NCBI GenBank assembly: GCA_029881015.1
Contig: JAOUNK010000003.1
Location: 1 to 37,034 of the forward strand
Direction of reading: 5' to 3'
From: Gammaproteobacteria bacterium
GTDB taxonomy: Bacteria; Pseudomonadota; Gammaproteobacteria; Steroidobacterales; Woeseiaceae
Length of the DNA stretch: 37,034 nt
Shown in pieces: positions 25,217 to 33,203 of the stretch. The notes beneath the pieces are model-generated. The model was given only the letters and a program-made list of their open reading frames with translations, was not told where the DNA came from and did no database searches. The position numbers and the translations under genes are program-made. Each line of letters begins with the position of its first letter. Within the stretch, counting starts at the first letter, position 1.

Positions 25217-26438
25217 ACTGGCCTTTGCAGTGATCCGCGGCGTCCGCGAATACCCGTTTCATCTGGAAACCGCTCGCAGCGAAACTGCCCATGATCTCGT
25301 CAACCCTGGTGTGATCCGCGGGTGACTCGGGTTCACGCAAGCAGACGGCCTGGAATACTTTCTTCACCTGGCAACTGGCAAATGCGTCACTGTTGGAAAG
25401 TTCGACGCCCAGTGACTTGGCGCCGTTGTCGTCGCCGTTACCCGGGCCGTTAAAGCCCAGGTAACGGTTCTGGCCTTCACGCCAGTAGTTGGTCCAGTGA
25501 TCGTCCGGTGTGCGAAAGCCCTGCGGGAAATTGAGGTCGTTGTTGAAGTACTTCGGCTGCACAACGCCGGCGGTGTACTCGATCGATCCGGCCGCTTCGT
25601 CGTAGTTGTAGTACGCGAAGGCCTGGGCCATCGGGTCCATACCGGTATGGCAGCCCACACAGTTATTAAGGAACAGGCGGCTGTCGCCACCCGGGCTGCG
25701 GCTCACGTCCTGACGGATTCGATCCGGCGACAGGCGAGGGTCATGCAGCTGTTCCATGTCAGCGCAGAAGTGGTTCACCATCGTAAAGCGGAACATCGCG
25801 CGGTTGGTACCCGCGATGAAAAAGGCTTCCGCCGCTGCTCGAGACGTCATGACGCCGGCAGTCGCGGCCGGTGGCAGGTTGTTGATACTCGATTGCGTGG
25901 TCGGTTCCAGCACGGCTTTCAGGTCGTGATTGCCTGCCTCAAGCTGCTGGTAATGGTCGTTGTTGTTGCCGGCGGGTGCGGTAGCCACCGTGCCGGCACG
26001 GCCGATGTATTGCAGGTCAGCCGACAAAACGGTCCGGAAATCGACGTCGTCGCGAATCATGCCGATGACGGTTGCGACATAGTCGTTCAGCGGTACGAAT
26101 ACCGAGCGGTCGCGGTTCGTCCATGGCGCGGCGAAGTTCTTCAGCGTCACGTTATAGAAGCTGCTGTTCTCCATCGCGATGTAGGCGGCGCATCGTGCGC
26201 CCACCACGCCATACTGTGCGCATGCAGGATCGGAACTCGCGATCGCGTTCTCCATCTGCAACAAAACTGCATCGGTCGGCGGTACGCCGGCAATGCGCTC
26301 ATGAATGCGCTTCGCCTGTTCCCTGGGACCTGCGTTCGCCGGCATCGACAATACTGTTAACAGTATTGCTGCCAGCGTGGCACGCAGGACTCCGCCGAGT
26401 CGGCCGTCCTTGTGTCCTGTCCACATGCTGTTTCTCAT
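25215..26438 (-). CDS. Secreted mono-haem protein, DUF1585/DUF1588-like
   Basis: The 407-residue protein has a signal peptide cleaved after ANA (about residue 36). One c-type haem motif CVGCH occurs at 260-264 within LFLNNCVGCHTGMDPMAQAFAYYNYDE. That reads like the CxxCH-x3-D-P stretch of planctomycete-type DUF1588 proteins. The N-terminal half (about 40-220) is rich in acidic residues and has paired cysteines (Cys73, Cys83) but no recognised fold. It is the first gene of the left operon and lies 12 bp from the next start. It may deliver or receive electrons for its neighbours; that is inference. Confidence 0.75.
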   Translation of the reverse strand: MRNSMWTGHKDGRLGGVLRATLAAILLTVLSMPANAGPREQAKRIHERIAGVPPTDAVLLQMENAIASSDPACAQYGVVGARCAAYIAMENSSFYNVTLKNFAAPWTNRDRSVFVPLNDYVATVIGMIRDDVDFRTVLSADLQYIGRAGTVATAPAGNNNDHYQQLEAGNHDLKAVLEPTTQSSINNLPPAATAGVMTSRAAAEAFFIAGTNRAMFRFTMVNHFCADMEQLHDPRLSPDRIRQDVSRSPGGDSRLFLNNCVGCHTGMDPMAQAFAYYNYDEAAGSIEYTAGVVQPKYFNNDLNFPQGFRTPDDHWTNYWREGQNRYLGFNGPGNGDDNGAKSLGVELSNSDAFASCQVKKVFQAVCLREPESPADHTRVDEIMGSFAASGFQMKRVFADAADHCKGQ

Positions 26439-26654
26439 ATCGTTTTGCTCGTCATTCGTTATTTACGCAAAGCGTGGCCGGAAGATGTTGCCAGAGCCCC
26501 TCGCCCCTCGCCGTGAAAGCATTCACAGTCCTTGGGAGATCCCCTGCGACACTGCGGCCGCAACAAAAAGCGGATCTGCAATCTTTAAAGCAAGTGCTGT
26601 GCCAGACTTGTGTCCAACCCGGAAATAAGGACATTTATCCTTTAAAAACAGCGC

Positions 26655-26683
26655 ACTATAGGTCCGGTACAGGGGGCTGCTAA
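26655..26683 (-). promoter_or_regulatory. Candidate promoter of the left (DUF1501) operon
   Basis: On the minus strand TTAGCA (26678-26683) and TATAGT (26655-26660) are 17 bases apart. The -10 matches five of six consensus bases and the -35 four of six. Transcription would start about 210 bases before the first gene, leaving a long leader. Confidence 0.42.
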
Positions 26684-26792
26684 AAGACGCTTATGTAAGG
26701 TCACTGTCGGTACTTGGGCACAACGATTATGACCAGGGGGCATAAGCTCCTGATAAAGCAAGGCCTTAGACCTGTCGCCGAAGGGAGACACA

Positions 26793-26810
26793 GTGTCACC
26801 CCTGTGACAC
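26793..26810. repeat. Perfect inverted repeat, possible operator
   Basis: GTGTCAC and GTGACAC flank a four-base CCCT spacer. The 7-bp arms are perfect and unlike the usual CRP (TGTGA-N6-TCACA) or FNR half-sites. It lies about 80 bp upstream of the right operon's -10 and 110 bp upstream of the left operon's -35, a position where a regulator could act on both. Confidence 0.5.
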
Positions 26811-26892
26811 CGCAAACAGCCGTCAAGCAGTGCCTGCGCTCACGGTTCCATGTCGTGCTTTTGAGACATTACATCCACTTACGAGGGTCTCC

Positions 26893-26898
26893 TATAAT
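26893..26898 (+). promoter_or_regulatory. Candidate -10 element of the right (HzsA-like) operon
   Basis: A consensus TATAAT stands about 80 bases before the start codon. No convincing -35 is found at 16-18 bp upstream, so an activator or alternative sigma factor may be needed, or the hexamer may be fortuitous. Confidence 0.45.
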
Positions 26899-26967
26899 CC
26901 GGCGTCGGGTTTGTGACTGCGTTAACGGTATACGGCGCGTGGCACAACGTACCCTGCCCAATCACTA

Positions 26968-26973
26968 GAGGTG
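26968..26973 (+). promoter_or_regulatory. Ribosome binding site of the HzsA-like gene
   Basis: GAGGTG lies six bases before the ATG at 26980. The GTG at 26971, which would extend the protein by three residues, is part of this site and so is not the start. Confidence 0.7.
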
Positions 26974-26979
26974 AGCGCT

Positions 26980-29766
26980 ATGACAAGGCTATCGCGGCAA
27001 TTTGCGAAAGGAATCAACGGTACAGTGACCAGGACGGTCGCGTTGTCGCTGGCGTGCGTGGCTATTGCCGCTTGCAGCAAGGGTGACGGTGTCCAGATTG
27101 GCACCGGCCAGAATCCGGACCCCGTGGTGATCGATTTTCCGATTGCCTATATCAAATCTCCGCTTCCTGTCGACGACAATGGCGTGTTCGCGCAACAGGA
27201 TCTGCGCGAACAGATTACCTTCGACTTCGGTGCGGATCTTTATTTTCGGGATAGGGCAGCCGTTGGCGCAGAGCCGATCAACATAACCGGCGATATTACG
27301 CAAGGCATGGGCGCTGTTCGCGATGTCGAGATCGACTACGACGGAAGCCGCCTGCTGTTCTCGATGCGTACGCCATTCGACCCGAATGTCGACGAAGACG
27401 ACCAGGTGGCGACCTGGAACATTTGGCAGTACACGTTCGAAACGGCTGAGTTGATCCGGGTTATCCCGGACAACCTGACGTCGGAGATCGGGCACGACAT
27501 CATGCCGAAGTACCTGCCTGACGGGCGCATCGTCTTCTCGTCGACGCGGCAGACACAGTCGCAAGCCCTGTTGCTCGATGAGAACAAGGGTGCGTTCCCG
27601 GCGATGGACGAGGATGAGAACGAATTCGCGTTCAACATCCATGTAATGAACGACGATGGTTCGGGACTGAAGCAGATCACCTTCAACCAGAGTCACGACC
27701 TGGACCCCTCCGTCATGGCCGATGGCAAGATCGTCTTCAGCCGCTGGGACCACAACATGTCCAACGACCAGGTCAACCTGTACCGGATGAACCCGGACGG
27801 TTCGGCCATTGAGTTGCTTTACGGTCAGTGGAGTCACGACACGGGAACCAACGGCGCGACGATTCAGTTCATGCAGCCGCGGCAAACCGAAGACGGCCTC
27901 ATCATGGTCGTTGCGCGCCCATTCACCGATACCGATGGCGGTGGCAATCTTATTGTTATCGACACAGCGCAGTATGTTGAGAATACGCAGCCGACGAGGG
28001 ACAACATAGGTGTCCTGACCGGCCCTGCGCAGGCAGATGCGACCGTCAACGACGTCGTCACAGAGCCGGGCCAGCCGTCTCCGGGCGGCCGCTACTACTC
28101 GGTTTTCCCGATCCAGGACGGTACGGGGCGCCTGATGGTCAGCTGGAGCCAGTGCCGGCTCATCGAAGGCCTCGCGGATGACGGGGACCCGAATACCGAC
28201 GATTCCCGGATCGTGCCGTGTACCGCCGCGAACCTTGTCAGCGTTGTGGCCGGCAATCCCGCCGACCCGGTCGCACCGGCGCCTGGCGAATTCGTGGTTG
28301 CGCCCCCGCTGTACGGCGTCTGGATCTACGATCCGCGTGACCAGACGCAGCTGCCCATCGTCGCAGGCGAAGAGGGCTTCATGTTTACCGAGGTGGTTTC
28401 TGCGGATCCCCGCCCGGCGCCGGTGGTCATTCCTGACAACCTCAATTACTACTTGCAGGATCCGTCGTTGCCCGATTCCGGTGAAGCGGTTCTGAATATT
28501 CGCAATGTGTACGACTTCGACGGTGCCATACTCCCGGGCATCGATCCGTACGTGTTGGCCGACCCGGCCCGGTCGCTGGCCGCCGACCGGCCGGCGCGTT
28601 TCCTGCGTATCGAGAAAGCCGTCTCGTTGCCGGATGAAGACCTGCTCGATATCGATGACACGGCATTCGGGGTTACGACAAATTTCGGCATGAAGGAAAT
28701 CGTGGGCTATGCGCCGATCGAGCCCGACGGTTCGGTCGTGGTCAAAGTACCGGCAAACGCAGCGCTCATGATCAGTGTGCTCGATGAGAACGGCATGAGC
28801 ATCACCCAACGCCACGCGAACTGGATAGCAGTCCCGGAGGGCCAGGAGCTCAAGTGCAATGGCTGTCACGATGCGAACAGCGGCGTCTCGCACGGTCGCT
28901 ACGATGCCTTTGAAAGCGCCTATGCCGGTGCGCCGACAGCCGGCGTCGCATTCAATCCGAATACGGATCCGCAGTGGTTTGTCGGTGAGGTCGGCGAAAC
29001 GATGGCCGAGGTGCGCGCACGCATAACGTGCGCAGGGGACAATTGCTCATCCATCGAGCCGTCGATGAATCTCATTTATCGGGATGTCTGGAGCGCCAAC
29101 CCGGTCGACATCAACGGCGTGCCTTTCAATCCCGATATCGATTACCGCTATACGGACCTGACCACGCCGCCGCCCACGTCGCCGGCCTGTCAATCGGACT
29201 GGCGCTGGAACTGCCGCAGCATCATCAACTACATCACGGTGATTCATCCGCTCTGGAGTCAGCCGCGCATCCAGATGGTTGACGATGACAACGACCCGGC
29301 GACACCCGACGTACCCTTGCTGGATGCGAACGGCAACCCGGTCAACGACAATTGCCTCAACTGCCATACACCGCTCGATGTTGTGAATAACGTTGCGCGG
29401 GTACCGGCCGGTCAACTCGAGCTGCAGGATGGCTTGTCGGTCGACGAGCCCGATCACTATCACGCCTATCGCGAGCTGTTACTTACTGATAACCTTCAGG
29501 TATTAGACGCCAATGGCACATTGGTGGATGCGACGCAGGTGATCGGTCAGGACGCAGACGGAAATGACATCCTGGCCCCGATCCCTACACCGCCGCCGGC
29601 GTCGGCTGGCAGCGCGAGGGCCTCGAGCGATTTCTTTGACCGTTTCAACGATCCTAACGATCTTCATTTCAATATTTTATCGCAGGCGGAACGACGCCTC
29701 ATTGCGGAATGGTTGGATGTCGGAGCCCAGTACTACAACAATCCCTTCGACGCTCCAGCCAATTAA
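26980..29766 (+). CDS. Dihaem PD40/TolB-propeller lipoprotein, HzsA-related
   Basis: The 928-residue product has a long N-terminus with a lipobox (IAAC, Cys32). The first half (about 90-400) carries PD40-type propeller repeats: VEIDYDGSRLLFSMR, MPKYLPDGRIVFSSTR, IHVMNDDGSGLKQITF and DPSVMADGKIVFSRWD. A middle region with FGMKEIVGYAPIEPDGSVVVKVPANA precedes haem motif CNGCH (626-630). A second motif CLNCH stands at 792-796. The order propeller, middle domain and two haem sites is that of hydrazine synthase alpha, and such proteins are labelled HzsA-related. No HzsB or HzsC is nearby, so another redox reaction is likely. It leads the right operon. Confidence 0.82.
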   Translation: MTRLSRQFAKGINGTVTRTVALSLACVAIAACSKGDGVQIGTGQNPDPVVIDFPIAYIKSPLPVDDNGVFAQQDLREQITFDFGADLYFRDRAAVGAEPINITGDITQGMGAVRDVEIDYDGSRLLFSMRTPFDPNVDEDDQVATWNIWQYTFETAELIRVIPDNLTSEIGHDIMPKYLPDGRIVFSSTRQTQSQALLLDENKGAFPAMDEDENEFAFNIHVMNDDGSGLKQITFNQSHDLDPSVMADGKIVFSRWDHNMSNDQVNLYRMNPDGSAIELLYGQWSHDTGTNGATIQFMQPRQTEDGLIMVVARPFTDTDGGGNLIVIDTAQYVENTQPTRDNIGVLTGPAQADATVNDVVTEPGQPSPGGRYYSVFPIQDGTGRLMVSWSQCRLIEGLADDGDPNTDDSRIVPCTAANLVSVVAGNPADPVAPAPGEFVVAPPLYGVWIYDPRDQTQLPIVAGEEGFMFTEVVSADPRPAPVVIPDNLNYYLQDPSLPDSGEAVLNIRNVYDFDGAILPGIDPYVLADPARSLAADRPARFLRIEKAVSLPDEDLLDIDDTAFGVTTNFGMKEIVGYAPIEPDGSVVVKVPANAALMISVLDENGMSITQRHANWIAVPEGQELKCNGCHDANSGVSHGRYDAFESAYAGAPTAGVAFNPNTDPQWFVGEVGETMAEVRARITCAGDNCSSIEPSMNLIYRDVWSANPVDINGVPFNPDIDYRYTDLTTPPPTSPACQSDWRWNCRSIINYITVIHPLWSQPRIQMVDDDNDPATPDVPLLDANGNPVNDNCLNCHTPLDVVNNVARVPAGQLELQDGLSVDEPDHYHAYRELLLTDNLQVLDANGTLVDATQVIGQDADGNDILAPIPTPPPASAGSARASSDFFDRFNDPNDLHFNILSQAERRLIAEWLDVGAQYYNNPFDAPAN

Positions 29767-30511
29767 GGCCTTCATCGCCTATTGCCTGTGTGCCGTCGTA
29801 CTGCAGAGTTTTCTGTCGGCACCGGCCTTCGCTGCCGATGAGCTTCGTTCTGTCGTGGTTGCCGACCCGTATCTCGAAATGCGCACGGGTCCCGGCAACG
29901 GCTATCCGGTCTTTCACGTGGTCGACCGAGGCGAGTCGGTGCAGATCGTCATGCAACGCACAAGCTGGTACCTGGTGCGCTCCGCTCGTGGCCAGGAAGG
30001 CTGGGTCGAGCGGGCCCAGATGGAGAAGACGCTGCAACCTGATGGGCAGCAGGTCAGTTTCGCCGCCGCGACACTTGAAGACTTCACCAATGCCAAGTGG
30101 GAGACAGGTGTGCTGGCCGGTGACTTCGGTGGCGCGAACATCGTTTCCCTGTACGGCAGCTATTCATTGAATCCTAACGTAGCCGTGGAGTTCTGGGGTT
30201 CGCAGATTCTGGGCAACTTTTCGAACGGCTGGATGGCGAGTTTCAATATAGTGCACGAGGCCTTTCCGGAGTGGCGTGTCTCGCCGTACTTCAAGCTCGG
30301 TGCCGGCGCAATCTACACCAAGCCCAAGTCAACGATCATCCTCGGAGAGGACCGCACGGACCAGATCGGTCATGTCGGTGCCGGGTTCCGGGTCTATACC
30401 GCGCGACGTTTCCTGTTGCGCGCCGAATACAACAGCTACGTGGTCTTCACGAGCCGTGATGAAAATGAGGAAATAGAAGAATGGAAAGTCGGTTTCGCGT
30501 TCTTTTTCTGA
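29717..30511 (+). CDS. SH3b-domain protein with C-terminal outer-membrane beta-barrel
   Basis: The 264-residue protein has a long n-region, a hydrophobic core and APAFA cleavage (about residue 38). A bacterial SH3 domain follows (about 42-103: RSVVVADPYLEMRTGPGNGYPVFHVVDRGESVQIV, GWVERAQMEK). The rest alternates polar and hydrophobic residues and ends in EEWKVGFAFFF, a C-terminal aromatic typical of outer-membrane barrels. The only good start is the ATG at 29717, which lies inside the preceding gene; the 50-bp overlap suggests coupling. SH3b domains often bind peptidoglycan, so it may tether the barrel to the wall. Confidence 0.78.
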   Translation: MSEPSTTTIPSTLQPIKAFIAYCLCAVVLQSFLSAPAFAADELRSVVVADPYLEMRTGPGNGYPVFHVVDRGESVQIVMQRTSWYLVRSARGQEGWVERAQMEKTLQPDGQQVSFAAATLEDFTNAKWETGVLAGDFGGANIVSLYGSYSLNPNVAVEFWGSQILGNFSNGWMASFNIVHEAFPEWRVSPYFKLGAGAIYTKPKSTIILGEDRTDQIGHVGAGFRVYTARRFLLRAEYNSYVVFTSRDENEEIEEWKVGFAFFF

Positions 30512-31161
30512 TCGTTGCGATGATCAGCCTGTCGGGCTGCGCCGCGACGAAAAACCTGTTCGGTTTCGGCAACCGGGAGGCGCCGCCGCCTGCTGCTGAG
30601 GCACCGGGCCAGGTTATCGACCCCCAGGTCGAACGTCGTGAGATAAAGGAACCAAAGATCGATCGCGAGGACTTCGAGGTTGGTGCCTACGCGGGCATCA
30701 TGAGTATCGAGGACTTCGGCAGCAACGTCGTTTACGGTGCGCGAATTGCCTACCACATTACCGACGGGTTTTTCATGGAAGCCACGGTAGGGCAGACGGA
30801 AGGGGGGCTGACCAGTTTCGAGGTTCTGTCCGGTGGCGCCCGCCTGATCACCGACAGCGAACGCACGATGACGTATTACAACCTGAGTGTGGGCTACAAC
30901 ATCCTGCCCGGCGAAGTCTTTCTCGGCGAGGGACGCGCCTTCAACACCAACCTGTATCTGATCGCGGGACTTGGCTCGACGACGTTCGCAGGCGATGACC
31001 GGTTTACGGTGAATGTGGGTGCCGGCTACCGCTTCCTGCTGACGGACTCGGTTGCACTGCATCTCGATTTCCGTGATCACCTGTTTGATATTGACCTTCT
31101 CGGTGAAGAGAAGACAGCTCACAATCTCGAAGGCCACCTTGGCGTTACGGTGTTCTTCTGA
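30481..31161 (+). CDS. Outer-membrane beta-barrel lipoprotein
   Basis: The 226-residue protein has a lipobox (LSGC, Cys20), a Pro/Ala-rich linker (about 32-55) and a barrel-like C-terminal part (about 65-226). Strand patterns include YGARIAYHITDGFFMEATVGQ, YYNLSVGYNILPG, NLYLIAGLGSTTFAG and a final HLGVTVFF. It resembles the outer-membrane barrel family seen in myxobacteria and proteobacteria (OMP_myx_plus type, from memory). The ATG overlaps the previous gene by 31 bp. Being next to a second barrel protein, it may form a complex or a paralogous pair with it. Confidence 0.75.
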   Translation: MESRFRVLFLIVAMISLSGCAATKNLFGFGNREAPPPAAEAPGQVIDPQVERREIKEPKIDREDFEVGAYAGIMSIEDFGSNVVYGARIAYHITDGFFMEATVGQTEGGLTSFEVLSGGARLITDSERTMTYYNLSVGYNILPGEVFLGEGRAFNTNLYLIAGLGSTTFAGDDRFTVNVGAGYRFLLTDSVALHLDFRDHLFDIDLLGEEKTAHNLEGHLGVTVFF

Positions 31162-31208
31162 GGCAGGGGTCACACTCCGGGCGGGTTTCCTTGGGATAAG
31201 GTACTGAT

Positions 31209-31451
31209 ATGAAGAAAACAGTTTCACTCACAGGCAGACTGCTGTTGCCATTGCTCGCAATGGCGGCCCTGTCCGGTTGCAGCGGCATCGAGCCCTGGGT
31301 CAAGCCCTACGAGCGCGACAAGCTGGCCGATCCGATCATGGCGCTCGATGGTGATCCCGTATCAACCGCGTATATCCAGCATGTCTTTGAAGCACGTGAA
31401 GGTGCACGCGGCGGTGAAGGCGCCGCCGGCGGCGGCTGCGGCTGTAACTAG
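31209..31451 (+). CDS. DUF4266 small lipoprotein
   Basis: The 80-residue product has a signal peptide with lipobox (LSGC, Cys24). The short mature part contains the family core EPWVKPYERDKLADPIM and ends in a Gly-rich GGGCGCN tail. Both the core and the tail are typical of DUF4266. Function is unknown. DUF4266 genes regularly stand next to DUF3570 genes, and here the next start is 12 bp away. The two terminal cysteines might bind a metal or haem, but that is unproven. Confidence 0.88.
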   Translation: MKKTVSLTGRLLLPLLAMAALSGCSGIEPWVKPYERDKLADPIMALDGDPVSTAYIQHVFEAREGARGGEGAAGGGCGCN

Positions 31452-31463
31452 CGGATAGTATCG

Positions 31464-32600
31464 ATGATCCGTCGCGGACTGACATTTGCAACACTGCTGT
31501 TGGCGTTCGGCGTCGTGCACGCGGGCGTTTTGCCCGACGATCGCGCCGATGTCCTGTACCACCTGTACGACGGTGGTGGTGTAACGATTGACGGCCCGTC
31601 CGTACTTGTCCGCAAGAAAGCGGGCAAGAGTCTTTCCTTCGTCGGCAACTACTACGTCGACATGGTCAGCTCGGCATCGATCGACGTAATCACGACGGCC
31701 AGCCCCTATACGGAAGAGCGCAAGCAGTGGTCGCTGGGTATGGATTACCTGCACGGCAATACGACGATGCGCGTCAACTATACAAGCAGTGTGGAGTCTG
31801 ACTTCGATGGTGAAACCGTCAGCTTCTCGGTAAGCCAGGACATGTTCGGCGACCTGACGACGCTGACGCTGAGTTACGCGCTCGGCGACGATCTCGTGCG
31901 CATGTCGACGGATACGACGTTTGAAGAACCGCTGGACCGGCAGATCTACGGCGTGGGTATCACGCAGATTCTGACCAAGAATCTCATATCGTCGCTGAAT
32001 GTAGAAACGGTCACGGAAGAGGGTTACCTGAATAATCCCTACCGTTCCGTGCGCTATTTCGATGCGGCAACAGGCGGCTACGACTTCGAGAGAGAGCTTT
32101 ATCCCAATACGCGAACCAGCAATGCGGTCGGCCTGCGCATGAGATATTTCCTGCCGTACAGGGCGGCGGTGGAAGGCGAGTACCGCTTCTTTACCGACAC
32201 CTGGGACATCGAAGGTCATACGGTGTCATTGTCTTACATACATCCGTGGAAGGACTTTACGTTTACCGGCAAGCTCCGCTACCACGACCAGACCGGCGCG
32301 CATTTCTACAGGGACCTGTTTCCCGGGCCCCAGGCAACCAATTTCCGTGGTCGGGACAAAGAGCTCAGCCCGCTGACGAGTTACACGTTCAAGCTGCAGG
32401 CCGCGTATGAGTTCCTGAACGATGACGGCAACGACACTTTCGGCTTTATCAAGCGAGCGAAAGTCACCGCATCGCTCAACATGCTGAGCGTCGACTACCA
32501 CGATTTCTCGGACCTGACTGCACAGGAAGTCATCGGCAACGAGCCGCTCTATCAGCTGGACGCCAATATCTTCCAGTTCTACTTCTCGTTCTTCTACTAG
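31464..32600 (+). CDS. DUF3570 outer-membrane protein
   Basis: The 378-residue protein has a signal peptide (ending VVHAG) and a body rich in alternating beta strands. GGGVTIDGPSVLVRKKAGKSLSFVGNYYVDMVSSASIDV is the family opening (quoted in parts: residues 37-76). It ends QFYFSFFY, with the terminal aromatic of an outer-membrane barrel. Conserved DUF3570 features include EERKQWSLGMDYLHGNTT and SYIHPWKDFTFTGKLRYHDQTG. Function is unknown; a pore or scaffold for the neighbouring lipoproteins is possible. It is the last gene of the right operon, with 42 bp before lemA. Confidence 0.88.
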   Translation: MIRRGLTFATLLLAFGVVHAGVLPDDRADVLYHLYDGGGVTIDGPSVLVRKKAGKSLSFVGNYYVDMVSSASIDVITTASPYTEERKQWSLGMDYLHGNTTMRVNYTSSVESDFDGETVSFSVSQDMFGDLTTLTLSYALGDDLVRMSTDTTFEEPLDRQIYGVGITQILTKNLISSLNVETVTEEGYLNNPYRSVRYFDAATGGYDFERELYPNTRTSNAVGLRMRYFLPYRAAVEGEYRFFTDTWDIEGHTVSLSYIHPWKDFTFTGKLRYHDQTGAHFYRDLFPGPQATNFRGRDKELSPLTSYTFKLQAAYEFLNDDGNDTFGFIKRAKVTASLNMLSVDYHDFSDLTAQEVIGNEPLYQLDANIFQFYFSFFY

Positions 32601-32642
32601 CAGATGATACGATGTGCGGCATCCTGATACCGGATACCGCAC

Positions 32643-33203
32643 ATGCCCACTGCCATCATTGTTGTTCTGATTCTGATTGCCGTAGCCGGCGTCGTTCTCT
32701 ACAACCGCCTCATTCGCAGTCGTAATCGCGTCGACACGTCGTGGAGCGACATCGACGTCCAGCTGCAACGTCGCCATGACCTGATTCCAAGACTCGTCGC
32801 CGCGGTCGACCAGTATGCGAAATACGAACGCGCAACGCTCGAAGCCGTGACGGCGTTGCGGGCCGAGGCCATGCAGCAGGCGAGCGTGCAGGCGCGCGGC
32901 CAGGTGGAAGAAAAGCTCAGCGCCGGCATCGAGCGGCTGATCGCGCTGGCCGAGAATTACCCCGACCTCAAGGCGAACGAAAACTTTCTCAGCCTGCAGA
33001 ATGAACTCGTCGAGACTGAGGATTATCTGCAGTTTGCCCGCCGCTATTACAATGGCTCCGTTCGTGACTACAACACGATGACCGAAATGGTGCCAAGCAA
33101 CATCGTTGCGAGCATCTTCGGTTTCGGACCGAAGGACTTTTTCCAGAAGTCCTCCGATGAGGCAGCCAACGTGCCGTTGGCGAAATTTGGGACCGTCGAA
33201 TGA
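32643..33203 (+). CDS. lemA: LemA family protein
   Basis: The 186-residue protein has one N-terminal membrane segment (about 4-22). A helical bundle follows with the LemA signature [25 protein letters not shown], then [36 protein letters not shown]. The C-terminal FGFGPKDFF is also typical. Function is unknown; the protein is predicted to be exposed outside the cytoplasm. It overlaps the DUF2207 gene by four bases, a conserved pairing. Confidence 0.93.
   Translation: MPTAIIVVLILIAVAGVVLYNRLIRSRNRVDTSWSDIDVQLQRRHDLIPRLVAAVDQYAKYERATLEAVTALRAEAMQQASVQARGQVEEKLSAGIERLIALAENYPDLKANENFLSLQNELVETEDYLQFARRYYNGSVRDYNTMTEMVPSNIVASIFGFGPKDFFQKSSDEAANVPLAKFGTVE

Larger units (their letters stand above)
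26439..26979. other. 541-bp intergenic region between the two divergent haem-protein operons
   Basis: No credible gene was found in this stretch. A plus-strand frame at 26714-26968 is Arg-rich and lacks a domain or a good ribosome site. The region holds promoter-like hexamers on both strands, an inverted repeat at 26793-26810, and a short hairpin AAGGA-N6-TCCTT at about 26627-26642. Composition is more AT-rich at the promoter-like spots than in the flanking genes. Leaders of about 200 bases for the left operon and about 75 for the right operon are implied. Confidence 0.7.

Noticed and set aside
26714-26968. Possible small gene of 84 residues in the shared control region
   Set aside because: Arg-rich, no domain, poor ribosome site, and it runs through the TATAAT and inverted repeat.
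26989-28893. 634-codon minus-strand open frame opposite the HzsA-like gene
   Set aside because: It lies wholly antisense to a gene with clear domains, is Arg/Val/His-rich like other shadow frames here, and has no recognisable domain.
26980-29766. True hydrazine synthase
   Set aside because: HzsB and HzsC genes are missing, the recalled haem-binding tyrosine position is serine, and the other genes point to a gammaproteobacterium rather than an anammox organism.
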